Of a DNA stretch of 64,000 nucleotides, positions 24,380 through 33,563 are shown in pieces (positions within the stretch are counted from its first letter, which is position 1; every line of letters starts with the position of its first letter). The notes beneath the pieces are model-generated. The model saw only the letters and a list, made by a program, of their open reading frames with translations, was not told the origin of the DNA and searched no databases. The DNA comes from Pseudovibrio zosterae (GTDB lineage: Bacteria > Pseudomonadota > Alphaproteobacteria > Rhizobiales > Stappiaceae), in NCBI RefSeq assembly GCF_033843645.1, contig NZ_JAWXVZ010000010.1, positions 133,743 to 197,742 on the forward strand, written 5' to 3'. The position numbers and the translations under genes are program-made.

Positions 24380-25267
24380 CTAGATCACCACAATGCCCGA
24401 ATGTTTGGCGTGGTTTTCCGGCTCGATGTGGATGGTGACCCGCGCGCCGGGCAACTCCTTGGCAATACCCTCTTCGATCCGATCGCAAATCTCGTGGGCG
24501 TCCAGCACGGTCATGTCCGCCGGAACCACCAGGTGAAAGTCCACGAAAGTCACATGCCCTGAATGGCGGGTGCGCAAATCGTGGGCCTCAATTGCCCCTT
24601 CGCCATGCTTTGAGATCAAGGTGCGCAACAGCTCCTGCTCTTCTTCCGGAGCCGCTTCATCCATGAGCCCGCCAATGGACTCGCGTACAAGGTGCCAGCC
24701 GGACCAAAGAATGTTCACGGCAACCACAATGGCAAGTATGGGGTCAAGAATGGTCCAGCCCGTCGCATAAGCAGCCCCCACGCCTACAATCACACCCACA
24801 GAAGTATAGACATCCGTCATGATGTGCTTGCCATCGGCAACAAGTGCCGGCGAGCGGTGCTTGCGGCCCACACGCATCAGCGCGCTCGCCCAGATGAAAT
24901 TGAGCACAGACGCCGCCCCGTTCAGCACGAAGCCAAACAGGGAGTACTCAAGCTGCGGCCCTTCCATGATGCTGATATAGGCCTGCCGCAAGATGGTCAC
25001 CGCCGCCAGAACGATTAGCACCCCTTCCAACACAGCAGCAAAGTACTCAACCTTGGTGTGCCCATAAGGGTGGTTGTGGTCCGCTGGTTTTTGGGCAAGA
25101 TGCAGCGCGCCTGCTGCAGCCAGCGCCGAGGCCACGTTGATGATGGACTCAAGCGCATCGGAGTAAAAAGCAATAGAGCCGGTGTAGAGGTAAGCCGCGT
25201 ACTTTGTCGCCAGTACAATCAAACCGACAACAATGCTGCCGAGCGCAAAGCGCATGCTCTCGTTCAT
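24380..25267 (-). CDS. Cation diffusion facilitator transporter
   Basis: Divalent metal/proton antiporter of 295 aa with six predicted spans and a C-terminal cytoplasmic domain. TM2 has FYSDALESIINV, the loop carries HNHPYGHTKVEY (about 64-75), and TM5 holds the metal ligands H-x3-D in GKHIMTDVYTS. In TM2 the position four after the Asp is Ser rather than Asp, unlike E. coli FieF, so metal choice may differ. The start at 25267 is taken over 25351 because the upstream residues are not conserved. It likely exports Zn, Fe, Mn or Co; I cannot say which. Confidence 0.8.
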   Translation of the reverse strand: MNESMRFALGSIVVGLIVLATKYAAYLYTGSIAFYSDALESIINVASALAAAGALHLAQKPADHNHPYGHTKVEYFAAVLEGVLIVLAAVTILRQAYISIMEGPQLEYSLFGFVLNGAASVLNFIWASALMRVGRKHRSPALVADGKHIMTDVYTSVGVIVGVGAAYATGWTILDPILAIVVAVNILWSGWHLVRESIGGLMDEAAPEEEQELLRTLISKHGEGAIEAHDLRTRHSGHVTFVDFHLVVPADMTVLDAHEICDRIEEGIAKELPGARVTIHIEPENHAKHSGIVVI

Positions 25268-25403
25268 AACTTCTGGCCCATCTGATAGTTTGGTGAGTGC
25301 GCCACCGTTCGCAATCACGCGCATGCCTAACAGGTTTGGCAGGTATATCAAACCTAACCAAACATCGATAGGAACTTAGCCATAGGTTATCAGCGGGAAA
25401 TCC

Positions 25404-26156
25404 TCAGAAGCTGACCTGCGCAGTCGTCGCCACTCCAAGGATGTCAGAGGGGTTACCGTTCACCATCTTCTGGACCAGCACCACGATACGCTCAACACCG
25501 TTGCCACCCACTTCAGATAGCGGCAACTTGTAGGTCTCCGGCCCCCCATCCCAAACGCCGATCGGCATGATCCCCCGAACGACATTGCGATATTCGCGCT
25601 TGGACCCAGCATTCTCACCGCGCCGGATACTAACGGTGGCGCGGTCGCTCACCTTGACCAGATATACGCTCGCCATCAGTTTGGGGCCGGGCACAGCGCC
25701 ATCGACGCTGACCTCAAACATGTTGTCATGAACAGAGGTCTCCACAGACAGCGGCAAACTCACATGCCGTTCCAGCGCTTTCTTGATGCTGGCGCGATCA
25801 CTGCCAACGAAAGAACGGTGCCCGTTCACGACCATTTGCGGCGTGTAGATGCTCCGCTCACCATTGGCTTCCGCATACATCTTCTGACGCTTGGTGTTGT
25901 CAGCAGAGCCAAATGTGTCCGCCCACCCAAGGTAGTCCCAGTAGTCCACATGAAACGCCAGTGCCAGAATGCCGTCTTTATCGGCAAGCTCCGACAAAAT
26001 GTCATCTGCTGGCGGGCAGGAGGAACAACCCTGGCTGGTGAACAGCTCCACAATGGCTTTTGGCTTCTGCGCTTCAGCAGCATGCACTGCGGGTGCGATG
26101 GAAATCCCTGCGAAGACCGCGCCCAAAACCAGTATGCGTTTCACCATCAACATCAT
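25404..26156 (-). CDS. Secreted DUF1223 (thioredoxin-like) protein
   Basis: A 250-aa protein with a signal peptide (membrane stretch RILVLGAVFAGISIAPAVHA, cleavage after VHA) and the DUF1223 signature VELFTSQGCSSCPPADDIL: a C-x2-C within a thioredoxin-like fold, followed by FHVDYWDYLGW and YTPQMVVNG. It should act in the periplasm. It lies 120 bases downstream of ccmG on the same strand; a link to c-type cytochrome or thiol metabolism is suggested by position only. Several ATGs are clustered at the start (26156, 26153, 26147). Confidence 0.82.
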   Translation of the reverse strand: MMLMVKRILVLGAVFAGISIAPAVHAAEAQKPKAIVELFTSQGCSSCPPADDILSELADKDGILALAFHVDYWDYLGWADTFGSADNTKRQKMYAEANGERSIYTPQMVVNGHRSFVGSDRASIKKALERHVSLPLSVETSVHDNMFEVSVDGAVPGPKLMASVYLVKVSDRATVSIRRGENAGSKREYRNVVRGIMPIGVWDGGPETYKLPLSEVGGNGVERIVVLVQKMVNGNPSDILGVATTAQVSF

Positions 26157-26276
26157 GTCAGTGCCAGAATCCTTGCCATTGCGTCGGAATAGCAACCTAT
26201 AGACATCCCAGTTAAAGTGACAGTCACAAGACGGTGAGACCGCACACGCGACTGGTCTGCACGCTACAGACTGCCT

Positions 26277-26879
26277 TTAACCGGCGTTTTCTGAGAGGAT
26301 TTTTTCAAGTTCTGGCAAGAAGACTTCTTTGAAACTGCGCGCGTCCAGCGGACCCACAAACTTGTAGCGGATCTGCCCTTCCCGATCGACAATGAAGGTT
26401 TCCGGCACGCCATACACCCCCCAGTCGATACCGACACGGCCACTGTCTACGCCCACCCGGTCATAAGGATTTCCCAGGTCGGTCAGGAAGCGCACGGCCT
26501 TCGGGTCTGTGTCCTTGTAGTTCAAACCCGCAATCTGGAAGCGATCATCCTTGGAAAGCTCCATCAGGTATGGGTGTTCAGCTCGGCACGGCGCACACCA
26601 GGAAGCAAACACGTTCACCACGGAAACCTGACCAAGAAGGTCTTCATGGGCAAAGCCTGGCATGGGTTTGCCGTCCTTCATAAGTCCTTCAACCGGGCCT
26701 AACACAAACTCGGGTGCTGGTTTGTCGATCAGAGCCGAAGGCAGCTTTTGCGGATCATTGCCGGATACAAGTTGATAGAAAAACAGCAGAGCCAGCGCTC
26801 CAAACACCACAATTGGCAACAGCACAAACGGCGACCAACGCCGGGGTTCTGGCTTTTCGATCTCCGAGTTATCGCTCAC
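26277..26879 (-). CDS. ccmG: Cytochrome c maturation thiol-disulfide oxidoreductase
   Basis: Membrane-anchored thioredoxin-fold protein (CcmG/DsbE/CycY), 200 aa. It has one N-terminal anchor (about 18-36), the active site ASWCAPCRAEHP (about 90-101) and the cis-Pro region GVYGVPETFIVDREGQIRYK. It reduces apocytochrome c or the CcmH relay so that heme can attach. GTG 26879 is the start, four bases after the ccmD stop with GGGGTGAAG just before it. It is the last gene of the ccmABCDG run. Confidence 0.9.
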   Translation of the reverse strand: MSDNSEIEKPEPRRWSPFVLLPIVVFGALALLFFYQLVSGNDPQKLPSALIDKPAPEFVLGPVEGLMKDGKPMPGFAHEDLLGQVSVVNVFASWCAPCRAEHPYLMELSKDDRFQIAGLNYKDTDPKAVRFLTDLGNPYDRVGVDSGRVGIDWGVYGVPETFIVDREGQIRYKFVGPLDARSFKEVFLPELEKILSENAG

Positions 26880-26883
26880 AGCT

Positions 26884-27066
26884 TCACCCCTTCTTCTGTG
26901 ATCTGCGGCGCAGGCCCATGGCCTCCAGCTCTTGCAGATCTTTTTCCTGCTTCTTCTGATCAGCGCGAACGAACAAAACAATGCCGCCGATCACCAGTGT
27001 TGCCACCACATAGGCTGCAATCACAAAACCAGCGTGTCGACCAAGGTCCGGAAGGAAGCTTTCCAT
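26884..27066 (-). CDS. ccmD: Heme exporter protein CcmD
   Basis: A 60-aa single-span membrane protein (GFVIAAYVVATLVIGGIVLFV) with a charged C-terminal tail. It helps release holo-CcmE from the CcmABC complex. ATG 27066 follows AGGAGAGG by five bases. Identity rests on size, topology and position between ccmC and ccmG. Confidence 0.9.
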   Translation of the reverse strand: MESFLPDLGRHAGFVIAAYVVATLVIGGIVLFVRADQKKQEKDLQELEAMGLRRRSQKKG

Positions 27067-27078
27067 GATCACCTCTCC

Positions 27079-27840
27079 TCACGCGTTCTTGGCGGACGCG
27101 ACAGTGGCGCGCGCACTTGGAGCAGCTGCAGCACGCATACGCATGGCACGAATACGGCGACGGTAGATTTCATTTCGCATGGACATCAGGTGCATCATGA
27201 TGAAGAAGAACGTAAACGCCAGCGCCATGACCATGAGCGGCGTCAACAAGGACGGGTGGATGGTCGGACCATCCATGCGGAACACGCTCGCTGGCTGGTG
27301 CAGGGTGTTCCACCAGTCCACGGAGAACTTGATGATGGGCAGGTTCAAAGCGCCCACCAAAGTCAGGATCGCGATTGGGCGTGCCGCCTTGTTGGGGTCG
27401 TCCATGGTCTTCCAGAGCGCAATGATGCCCAGATACATGATGAAAAGCACAAGGAAAGAGGTCAGGCGCGCGTCCCAAACCCACCATGTGCCCCACATGG
27501 GCTGACCCCACACAGCACCGGTGAACAACGCCAGAAAGGTAAAGCAGGCCCCAAGGGGCGCCGCGGCCTTGGCAGAAACATCCGCCAGCGGATGACGCCA
27601 AACCAGCGAACCAATGGAGGACATGGCCATCATCGCATAGCAAAACATGCCCAGCCACGCGGACGGCACATGGATGAACATGATCCGAACCGTGTTGCCC
27701 TGCTGGTAATCCTGCGGCGCGGCAAAGGACAGATACAGCCCCACCGCAAACAAGATCAAAGTAATCCCCACGAGCCACGGCAGCACACGCCGCACGAGGT
27801 TCAAAAAGAAAGTTGGGTTTGCCAGATCGTAGAAATTCAT
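27079..27840 (-). CDS. ccmC: Heme exporter protein CcmC
   Basis: Inner-membrane protein of 253 aa with six spans. The periplasmic tryptophan-rich WWD motif is WGTWWVWDARLTS (about 115-127), flanked by histidines in FIHVPSAWLG and in TLHQPAS that ligate heme. CcmC hands heme to CcmE. It is 12 bases upstream of ccmD and separated from ccmB by 119 bases without a gene. Confidence 0.94.
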   Translation of the reverse strand: MNFYDLANPTFFLNLVRRVLPWLVGITLILFAVGLYLSFAAPQDYQQGNTVRIMFIHVPSAWLGMFCYAMMAMSSIGSLVWRHPLADVSAKAAAPLGACFTFLALFTGAVWGQPMWGTWWVWDARLTSFLVLFIMYLGIIALWKTMDDPNKAARPIAILTLVGALNLPIIKFSVDWWNTLHQPASVFRMDGPTIHPSLLTPLMVMALAFTFFFIMMHLMSMRNEIYRRRIRAMRMRAAAAPSARATVASAKNA

Positions 27841-27959
27841 GAAACTCTTCTAAACTGGGACGCCGCGACCATCAATAAGATAGATCGACCGCCGTTCCCA
27901 CCAAGATGCGATTGCGCGAAATTGTCGCATTATGGCAGGGCGTGCCCAGCCTTCCCCCT

Positions 27960-28637
27960 CTAATCACTCGCATAGCGCAGCGCCGCTGCGGCAGAGACCG
28001 GACCAACCACCAGCGCTACAAGGCTGATGGCACTTAAATACAAGAACGGCGTCAGAAATGGGGCCGTTGCGGACAACACCGCAGTGGCTGCGCTCACCCC
28101 GAAGATAAGCACGGGAATGGACAAGGGCACCACCAGAATGGCAAGCAGCACCCCGCCCCGGCGCAGCGACACCGTCACCCCGGCTCCCACTGCCCCGATC
28201 AGCGTCAAGGCGGGCGTACCGATGACCAGCGTCAAGGTGACAGCGGCGATGGCCATTGGCTCCAGATTGAGAAACAGCGCAAACAGCGGCGTTGCAATGA
28301 CCAACGGCAAGCCGGTTGCCGCCCAGTGAGCCGCACACTTCACCAGCACCACCAGCTCCATGGGGCGACCGGCCAGCAGATAAAGGTCCAGCGTGCCGTC
28401 TTCGCGGTCCGCCTGGAACAACCGGTCAAGGCCGAGCAGCGTCGAAAGCAACGCGCCAATCCACAGCACCGCCGAGCCAATGCGCGCCAACAGCGTGAGA
28501 TCCGGCCCAACGCCAAACGGAAACACGGTGACAACGGCAAGAAAGAACAGAACACCAATCAGCGCGCCCCCGCCCACACGCACGGCCAGTTTGAAGTCCC
28601 GCAGGAAGAGTGCAGCCATCCAGCTCATCAGCCCCAT
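27960..28637 (-). CDS. ccmB: Heme exporter protein CcmB
   Basis: Permease subunit of the CcmAB ABC complex, 225 aa with six predicted spans. LLGLDRLFQADREDGTLDLY (about 67-86) is the typical CcmB cytoplasmic segment. It overlaps the end of ccmA by ten bases, so the two are translationally coupled. Confidence 0.93.
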   Translation of the reverse strand: MGLMSWMAALFLRDFKLAVRVGGGALIGVLFFLAVVTVFPFGVGPDLTLLARIGSAVLWIGALLSTLLGLDRLFQADREDGTLDLYLLAGRPMELVVLVKCAAHWAATGLPLVIATPLFALFLNLEPMAIAAVTLTLVIGTPALTLIGAVGAGVTVSLRRGGVLLAILVVPLSIPVLIFGVSAATAVLSATAPFLTPFLYLSAISLVALVVGPVSAAAALRYASD

Positions 28638-29350
28638 CCCTCTTCGTCGCCGAACACTACGCCTTCTGCATAAGCTTCGGTTTCAGCCGCGTCGGCGGTG
28701 ACGGGTTCCATCAGCAACTCCTGCACCCGCTTCAGCTTCAACGGCAGGTGCGTCGCCGCAATTACAATGCCGCCTGCTTCCAGATGCGCTTCGATCAGGT
28801 CATGGAGCGTTTGTTCCGATGCCTTGTCCAGCGCCGAGCTGGGTTCATCAAGCAGCCAGATCGGACGCCACACCACCAAAAGCCGCGCCAAAGCCAGACG
28901 GCGCTTTTGGCCCGCGCTCAAGAAACCGGCAGGCAGCGACGCCGTATGCTCAATGCCAAGCACGCCCAGCGCCTCGAGCGGGTCCATGCCGCAACGCCCT
29001 TGAACCGGGTCGCAAAACGTCTTCCAGAAAGAGAGATTGTCGAGGGTTGTCAGGGCAGGCTTCAGCCCGTCCAAATGGCCGAAGTAATGCAAGTGTTCTG
29101 CAAATGGCCGTTCCGCTTCCCCGCCCTCCAGCGAAATTTCACCGCCGGATTTCACCACCAATCCGGCCAGCACCCGCAGCAGAGTGGACTTGCCAACGCC
29201 GTTTGGCCCCTTCACCAACAGCGCTTCCCCAGCTCCAACCGCAAAGGACAGGCCGTGGAACACCTCACGTCCGCCGCGATCGCACGAAAGCGCCCGGCAC
29301 TCGATCCGCAAGCCCGGTTGCGTCGAAGTGGTGTTGGTTTCAGCTGCCAC
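28628..29350 (-). CDS. ccmA: Heme exporter ATP-binding protein CcmA
   Basis: ATPase subunit of the cytochrome c maturation ABC complex, 240 aa. Walker A is GPNGVGKST (about 48-56), the signature is LSAGQKRRLALARL (about 144-157) and Walker B is IWLLDEPSSALD. ATP use drives release of holo-CcmE. It is the first gene of ccmABCDG; ccmE, ccmF and ccmH are not in this window. The start is divergent from acnA across about 600 bases. Confidence 0.93.
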   Translation of the reverse strand: MAAETNTTSTQPGLRIECRALSCDRGGREVFHGLSFAVGAGEALLVKGPNGVGKSTLLRVLAGLVVKSGGEISLEGGEAERPFAEHLHYFGHLDGLKPALTTLDNLSFWKTFCDPVQGRCGMDPLEALGVLGIEHTASLPAGFLSAGQKRRLALARLLVVWRPIWLLDEPSSALDKASEQTLHDLIEAHLEAGGIVIAATHLPLKLKRVQELLMEPVTADAAETEAYAEGVVFGDEEGWG

Positions 29351-29957
29351 GTTTGGTCTGTCCTAAATGCCATGCGGGCGGGCACGGTGGGTTGGCCCGT
29401 GCCCAGTGGAATACCACTCCACACCGGCAAATTTCCAGAGGCTTCTCCGGAAAACACGCGTCTTTGCGGCGGTTTCCAGACTTATTGCTTAGCCGCACCC
29501 TCAAGGACTGGCGCACGCGGTTGATCCTGTTACGTGATACCCCGGAGATGAACGCGCCCATCTCATCGCTTTTCTCAGGATGCCCGCGCTTACAAAAAAT
29601 ATCGCCAATCCCCTCTTGGAAATTATTGTATACATATGTATATAATATTGAGAAGGCGGTGACCCTCTGTTTTTATTGGCAAAACCTGTGCCGAATACCC
29701 CCGCTGTCCGATGGGATGACATCATCACCCAACGTCGCGGATCTGGCACGAACTGCGAAAAAACGCTATAGGGACAACAACTGATTTTTCGCCTCTCTCG
29801 GGCCGCCACTGCAAAAGCGCGTCACGGAGGGGTTCAATAAAACGCTCCGCAAAGGGGCATATCAAAAACACCTTTTCAAAGGTGATCCAGAGAGACCCGC
29901 TCCGCAGTCGGGCACACCCATGCGCCAGACTGTCAAACCAAAAGGAGATCGCTCGCA
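29351..29957. other. Gene-free ccmA-acnA intergenic region with an AT-rich palindrome
   Basis: This 607-base space between divergent ccmA and acnA contains no supportable gene. The one clear element is the 14-bp perfect palindrome TATACATATGTATA at 29629-29642 in an AT-rich stretch, about 315 bases before acnA. It could be a promoter or operator region. AAAGGAG at 29940-29946 is the acnA ribosome binding site. Confidence 0.45.
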
Positions 29958-32636
29958 ATGACCACATCCCTGGACAGCTTTGGCGCCAAGAAGACCCTGA
30001 CGGTCGGCGACAAGAGCTACACCTACTTCTCCATTCCCGATGCTGAAAAGAACGGCCTTGAGGGTGTTTCCAAGCTTCCCTTCTCCTTGAAGGTGGTGCT
30101 TGAAAACCTGCTGCGTTTTGAAGACGGTCGCACGGTAACCAAGGAAGACATCACCGCAGTGGCACAGTGGCTGGTCTCCCGCACCTCCACCCACGAAATC
30201 GCCTACCGTCCGGCACGCGTTCTCATGCAGGACTTCACCGGCGTGCCCGCCGTTGTGGACCTTGCGGCCATGCGCGATGCGGCGGTCAAGCTCGGCGGCG
30301 ACCCGAAGAAAGTGAACCCGCAAGTCCCCGTGGATCTGGTCATCGACCACTCCGTGATGGTGGACTACTTCGGCACCGCCTCCGCCTTCGCACTCAACGT
30401 GGAGAAGGAATACGAGCGCAACAAGGAGCGCTACGAGTTCCTGCGCTGGGGCCAGTCCGCGTTTGACAACTTCCGCGCCGTGCCACCTGGCACCGGCATC
30501 TGTCACCAGGTGAACCTTGAGTATCTGGCCCAGACCGTCTGGACCAAGGAAGAAAACGGTGAAACCATCGCCTACCCAGACACCCTGGTGGGCACCGACT
30601 CCCACACCACCATGGTCAACGGCCTGGCTGTTCTGGGCTGGGGCGTGGGCGGCATCGAGGCGGAGGCCGCCATGCTTGGCCAGCCCATCTCCATGCTCAT
30701 CCCGGAAGTGGTTGGCTTCAAGCTCACCGGAAAGCTGAACGAAGGCATCACCGCCACCGACCTTGTGCTCACCGTGGTTGAAATGCTGCGCAAGAAGGGC
30801 GTTGTCGGCAAGTTCGTGGAGTTCTATGGCCCCGGTCTCGACAACCTGTCGCTGGAAGACGCTGCCACCATCGCCAACATGGCACCAGAGTACGGCGCGA
30901 CCTGCGGCTTCTTCCCCGTCGACACCGACACCCTGAAGTACCTTGAGGCCACCGGCCGCGCCAAGGACCGCATCGCACTGGTCGAGGCCTACGCCAAGGC
31001 GCAAGGCATGTTCCGCGATTCCAGCGCGCCAGAACCGGTCTTCACCGACACGCTGGAGCTGGACATCTCCACCGTTGTGCCTTCCCTTGCCGGGCCAAAG
31101 CGCCCGCAGGACCGCATCTCGCTGGAAGACGCCTCCAGCGGCTTCGCCAAGACCATGGCCAGTGAGTTCAACAAGGCAGGCGAGGAGTTCAAGCGGGTAG
31201 CCGTTGAAGGCCGCGACCACGACCTCGGCAACGGCGACGTGGTCATTGCCGCCATCACCTCATGCACCAACACCTCCAACCCGTCAGTGCTCATCGGTGC
31301 GGGTCTGGTGGCTCGCAAGGCCCGCGAAAAGGGACTCACCGTGAAACCATGGGTCAAGACCTCCCTTGCCCCCGGCTCTCAAGTGGTCACCGACTACTTG
31401 GAAAAGGCGGGTGTGCAGGCAGATCTGGATGCACTGGGCTTCAACCTCACCGGCTATGGCTGCACCACCTGCATTGGTAACTCCGGCCCGCTGCCCGAAG
31501 AGATCTCCAAGTCCATCAACGACAACGACCTTGTGGCCTGTTCCGTCCTGTCCGGCAACCGCAACTTCGAAGGCCGCGTGAACCCGGACGTGCGCGCCAA
31601 CTATCTGGCTTCCCCGCCACTGGTTGTGGCCTACGCCATTGCCGGCTCGCTGAACATCGACATCACCAAGGACCCGCTCGGCACGGATCAGGACGGCAAC
31701 CCGGTCTACCTGAAGGATCTCTGGCCTTCCACGCAGGAAATTGCAGATCTCATCCGCACCTCCATCAACGAGGAAATGTTTGAACAGCGCTACGGCGACG
31801 TGTTCAAGGGCGATGAGCACTGGCAGGCCATCAAGGTTGAAGGCGGCATGACCTACGGCTGGCCCGCAGGGTCCACCTACGTTCAAAACCCGCCCTACTT
31901 CGAAGACATGACCATGGACCCCAAGCCGCTCGAAGACATCGAGAACGCGGCGGTCATGGGTCTGTTCCTCGATTCCATTACCACCGACCATATCTCTCCG
32001 GCCGGGGCCATCAAGGCCAACAGCCCGGCAGGCACCTACCTCTCGGAGCATCAGGTCGCGGTGAAGGACTTCAACTCCTACGGCTCCCGCCGTGGCAACC
32101 ACGAGGTCATGATGCGCGGCACCTTTGCCAACATCCGCATCAAGAACCAGATGGTGCCGGGCGTTGAAGGCGGCGTCACCATGAAGGACGGCAAGCAGGA
32201 ATGGATCTACGACGCCTGCATGGACTACAAGGCAGCAGGCACCCCGCTTGTGGTGTTTGCGGGCAAGGAGTACGGCACCGGCTCCTCCCGTGACTGGGCG
32301 GCCAAGGGCACCAAGCTGCTTGGCGTGCGTGCCGTGATCGCGCAAAGCTTCGAGCGCATCCACCGCTCCAACCTGGTGGGCATGGGCGTTCTGCCGTTCA
32401 CCTTCAAGGAAGGCGAAAGCTGGCAGTCCCACGGCATCGAAGGCACAGAGAAAGTCAGCATCCATGGCGTTGCCGACCTGAAACCGCGTCAGATGGTGAA
32501 CATCGAGGTGGAATACGCCAGTGGCGAGAAAAAGACCATCGAAGTGCTCTGCCGCATCGATACGGAAGACGAACTGGAATACATCAAGGCTGGCGGCATC
32601 CTGCACTACGTGCTCCGCAACCTCGTTTCCAGCTAA
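29958..32636 (+). CDS. acnA: Aconitate hydratase A
   Basis: TCA-cycle enzyme that isomerises citrate to isocitrate through a [4Fe-4S] cluster. The 892-aa protein is of AcnA/IRP type length. The cluster ligands are C436 (SCTNTSNPS), C502 and C505 (YGCTTCIGNSG). AcnA/IRP signatures VIDHSVMVD, GTDSHTTMVNGL and the C-terminal YGTGSSRDWAAKGT are all present. AAAGGAG lies before the ATG. It is transcribed alone, divergent from the ccm cluster, and ends in a strong terminator. Confidence 0.96.
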   Translation: MTTSLDSFGAKKTLTVGDKSYTYFSIPDAEKNGLEGVSKLPFSLKVVLENLLRFEDGRTVTKEDITAVAQWLVSRTSTHEIAYRPARVLMQDFTGVPAVVDLAAMRDAAVKLGGDPKKVNPQVPVDLVIDHSVMVDYFGTASAFALNVEKEYERNKERYEFLRWGQSAFDNFRAVPPGTGICHQVNLEYLAQTVWTKEENGETIAYPDTLVGTDSHTTMVNGLAVLGWGVGGIEAEAAMLGQPISMLIPEVVGFKLTGKLNEGITATDLVLTVVEMLRKKGVVGKFVEFYGPGLDNLSLEDAATIANMAPEYGATCGFFPVDTDTLKYLEATGRAKDRIALVEAYAKAQGMFRDSSAPEPVFTDTLELDISTVVPSLAGPKRPQDRISLEDASSGFAKTMASEFNKAGEEFKRVAVEGRDHDLGNGDVVIAAITSCTNTSNPSVLIGAGLVARKAREKGLTVKPWVKTSLAPGSQVVTDYLEKAGVQADLDALGFNLTGYGCTTCIGNSGPLPEEISKSINDNDLVACSVLSGNRNFEGRVNPDVRANYLASPPLVVAYAIAGSLNIDITKDPLGTDQDGNPVYLKDLWPSTQEIADLIRTSINEEMFEQRYGDVFKGDEHWQAIKVEGGMTYGWPAGSTYVQNPPYFEDMTMDPKPLEDIENAAVMGLFLDSITTDHISPAGAIKANSPAGTYLSEHQVAVKDFNSYGSRRGNHEVMMRGTFANIRIKNQMVPGVEGGVTMKDGKQEWIYDACMDYKAAGTPLVVFAGKEYGTGSSRDWAAKGTKLLGVRAVIAQSFERIHRSNLVGMGVLPFTFKEGESWQSHGIEGTEKVSIHGVADLKPRQMVNIEVEYASGEKKTIEVLCRIDTEDELEYIKAGGILHYVLRNLVSS

Positions 32637-32664
32637 GACTTTCTAGAAAGACTTCGGATCAAGA

Positions 32665-32693
32665 ACGGGCCCTCTCCACGGGCCCGTTTTTTG
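32665..32693 (+). terminator. Terminator of acnA
   Basis: AACGGGCCC (32665-32673) pairs perfectly with GGGCCCGTT (32681-32689), with T to 32693. Confidence 0.88.
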
Positions 32694-32759
32694 TTGGCAC
32701 CTCATCCCTCAGGGCCAACCAACACCCTAATGTCAACTCAGAGCCCAGCACCTCTCGCG

Positions 32760-33106
32760 GCCTTGCGCTTTATCAAAGCTGTCATCCCGTACTTGATGCG
32801 GGATCCAGAACACCACGGGAAAGCCATCCCCCGCGCCCGACCGACCGAACGCGTTGCACCTTCCGCTGGATCCCGGCTCGGGGGCCGGGATGACGCTGGG
32901 AGGTAATAGAGAGGACGGTGGGTCTCATGAACGTTGCGCAGTGAGGTGTTGGAAGAAGGGTAGCCTTGGCAACTCTCAGAAAATGAAAGCACCTCTCCAA
33001 AACGCATACGAAACCAGAACCAGCGCCTCTAAACTGCAGCACCTTGGAATCCCAACACCCTCACCTCCCCGCTGGCGTCATCCCGCACTTGATGCGGGAT
33101 CCAGAG
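32760..33106. repeat. Left copy of a diverged ~350-bp direct repeat flanking the GIY-YIG gene
   Basis: This stretch (element A, its right flank GGTAATAGAGAGG ... CGCAGTGAGGTG, then CCAACACCCTCACCTCCCC and the head of element B) recurs in the same order at 33564-33915. Element heads are 296 bp apart here and 301 bp apart in the other copy. Middle parts have diverged strongly, the ends are nearly identical. Confidence 0.6.
32781..32894. repeat. Palindrome-ended repeat, element A (114 bp)
   Basis: It begins GTCATCCCG and ends with the exact reverse complement CGGGATGAC. The head contains a small hairpin (CCCGTA-CTTGA-TGCGGG) and then GGATCCAGA; the tail has GGATCCCGGCTCGGGGGCC. Another full copy (33585-33698) has exactly the same length. 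Confidence 0.75.
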
Positions 33107-33521
33107 CCAAGCCAGCACGCCTTTCCATTCCCGTCATGCCAACTCTTGGTACAAATCTCTCCAAGCCGGATTAAATCCCTCGATCAACTCCACCTTCCAT
33201 GCCCGCTTCCAACGCTTCAGCTTTTTCTCACGAGCAATTGCATCAACAATCCGCTCGTATTCCTCATAGTAGACCAGCTGTGCCACGCCATAGCGCGCCG
33301 TAAAGGACATCGCCATTTTCTCACGGTGCTCGTAAACGCGCCGGGCCAAGTCGTTGGTCACGCCCGTATAGAGCGTCCCGTGCCGTCTGCTGGCTGTCAT
33401 GTATACAAAATACGCCATGCCTCAGTCTGCGGCCTTCACCACGGGGCGACAACAACATGAAATTGCCAGTCTAAAATGATAGGCCGCTTCCGCTGGATCC
33501 AGGCTCGGAGGCCGGGATGAC
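33077..33521. mobile_element. Element B: same palindromic ends enclosing a GIY-YIG nuclease gene
   Basis: This 445-bp segment starts GTCATCCCGCACTTGATGCG and ends GGCCGGGATGAC, the same termini as the 114-bp elements A and D. Its interior is replaced by the nuclease gene at 33134-33418. CTTCCGCTGGATCC near its right end matches element A. I read it as an autonomous-looking member of a repeat family whose short members would be non-autonomous. Mobility is inferred; no target-site duplication is evident. Confidence 0.5.
33134..33418 (-). CDS. GIY-YIG superfamily nuclease
   Basis: A 94-aa single-domain protein of the YhbQ/UvrC-N-like GIY-YIG family. The two hallmark strands are FVYMTASRRHGTLYTGVTND (about 4-23), where LYTG replaces the canonical second triplet, then the catalytic Arg helix in ARRVYEHRE and the C-terminal Glu helix in AREKKLKRWKRAWK. 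Free-standing members of this type are common in alphaproteobacteria without known function. No strong RBS precedes the start at 33418. It is bracketed by repeat termini GTCATCCCG and CGGGATGAC, which suggests it acts on, or moves with, these repeats. Confidence 0.82.
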   Translation of the reverse strand: MAYFVYMTASRRHGTLYTGVTNDLARRVYEHREKMAMSFTARYGVAQLVYYEEYERIVDAIAREKKLKRWKRAWKVELIEGFNPAWRDLYQELA

Positions 33522-33563
33522 GCTGGGGGTAATGGAGAAGACCGCGGGTCTCATCGGCTCACA

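Noticed and set aside
29862..32606. Two long minus-strand open frames opposite acnA
   Set aside because: They mirror acnA codon structure, have no family resemblance and arise because GC-rich third positions remove stops on the other strand.
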